Source of the DNA: Heloderma charlesbogerti
Taxonomy: Eukaryota; Chordata; Lepidosauria; Squamata; Helodermatidae
Direction: 5' to 3'
NCBI GenBank assembly: GCA_026122225.1
Contig: JANEZZ010002353.1
Coordinates: 310,001-374,000, forward strand
Length of the DNA stretch: 64,000 nucleotides
Shown: piece after piece, positions 63,683 through 64,000 of the stretch
Position numbering within the stretch: position 1 is the first letter of the stretch
How the letters are laid out: each line of letters begins with the position of its first letter
Position numbers and translations under genes: made by a program
The notes under the pieces: model-generated
What the model was told of the DNA's origin: nothing
The model's input: only the letters and a program-made list of their open reading frames with translations
Databases searched by the model: none

Positions 63683-64000
63683 CTTGTTGTTGTTTATTCG
63701 GTCAGTTGCTTCTGACTCTTCGTGACTTCATGGACCAGCCCACACCAGAGCTTCCTGTCGGCCGTCACCACCCCCAGCTCCCCCAAGGTCGAGTCCGTCA
63801 CCTCCAGAATATCATCCATCCATCTTGCCCTTGGTCAGCCCCTCTTCCTTTTGCCTTCCACTTTCCCTAGCATCAGCATCTTCTCCAGGGTATCCTGTCT
63901 TCTCATTATGTGGCCAAAGTTCTTCAGTTTTGCCTTTAATATCATTCCCTCAAGTGAGCAGTCTGGCTTGATTTCCTGGAGTATGGACTGGTTTGATCTT
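63683..64000 (-). mobile_element. Divergent BovB-like RTE LINE, 3' end, runs off the right edge
   Basis: GTTGTTGTTTATTCGGTCAGTTGCTTCTGACTCTTCGTGACTTCATGGACCAGCCCACACCAGAGC, then CTTCCTTTTGCCTTCC, AGCATCAGCATCTTCTCCAGGG and TGGCCAAAGTTCTTCAG. The order is that of the BovB 3' end, but the wording differs consistently from the three other copies here (for example ACTTCATGGACCAGCCCACACC versus ACCCCATGGACCATAGCACGCC), so it is a distinct RTE subfamily. Confidence 0.85.

Noticed and set aside
1..64000. CRISPR arrays, operons or phage-like systems
   Set aside because: The sequence is vertebrate; spaced direct repeats here are microsatellites, minisatellites or transposon copies.

Overview
This is vertebrate nuclear DNA, almost certainly from a squamate reptile (a lizard; family not determined). 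A near full-length BovB RTE LINE, CR1 and L2-type LINEs, and a Sauria SINE (tRNA-like head, BovB-like tail, perfect 16-bp target duplication) occur together. The base composition, microsatellites and lack of dense long ORFs are also vertebrate-like.

Only one host gene could be recognised. Exon 1 of the homeobox gene BARX2 lies on the minus strand (coding part 11296-11482, start codon at 11482, splice donor directly after 11296). It sits in a CpG island (about 11275-12145) with a TATA-like box near 11714-11723. No homeobox exon is visible between 1 and 11295, so this stretch is read as part of a long first intron, with the later exons beyond the left edge. Everything to the right of about 11.7 kb is then upstream flanking and intergenic sequence, with no second gene that I can support.

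Layout: 1-11.3 kb, BARX2 intron 1 with a ~950-bp inverted repeat, fold-back elements and LINE/SINE pieces. 11.3-12.2 kb, exon 1 and promoter. 12.2-16.1 kb, proximal upstream region crowded with a small palindromic repeat and holding an exact 121-bp duplication. 16.1-29 kb, mostly unassigned sequence plus a fold-back transposon with a perfect 8-bp target duplication, L2-type LINEs and a 5S rRNA-derived fragment. 29-40 kb, LINE-rich, with a BovB inserted into a CR1. 40-64 kb, a mosaic of fold-back DNA elements, MIR-like and tRNA-Ala-like SINEs, nested repeats and a Sauria SINE, ending in a divergent BovB-like LINE.

The parts are linked through transposition: BovB supplies the reverse transcriptase and its 3' end is echoed in the Sauria SINE tail, while CR1 and other repeats serve as landing sites. 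I see no CRISPR array, operon or new multi-gene system. The most unusual material is the structured inverted-repeat DNA and the repeat architecture around the BARX2 promoter. Repeat labels such as P1, P3, R1-R5 and F1 are local names used only here; repeat boundaries were set by eye and may be off by tens of bases.
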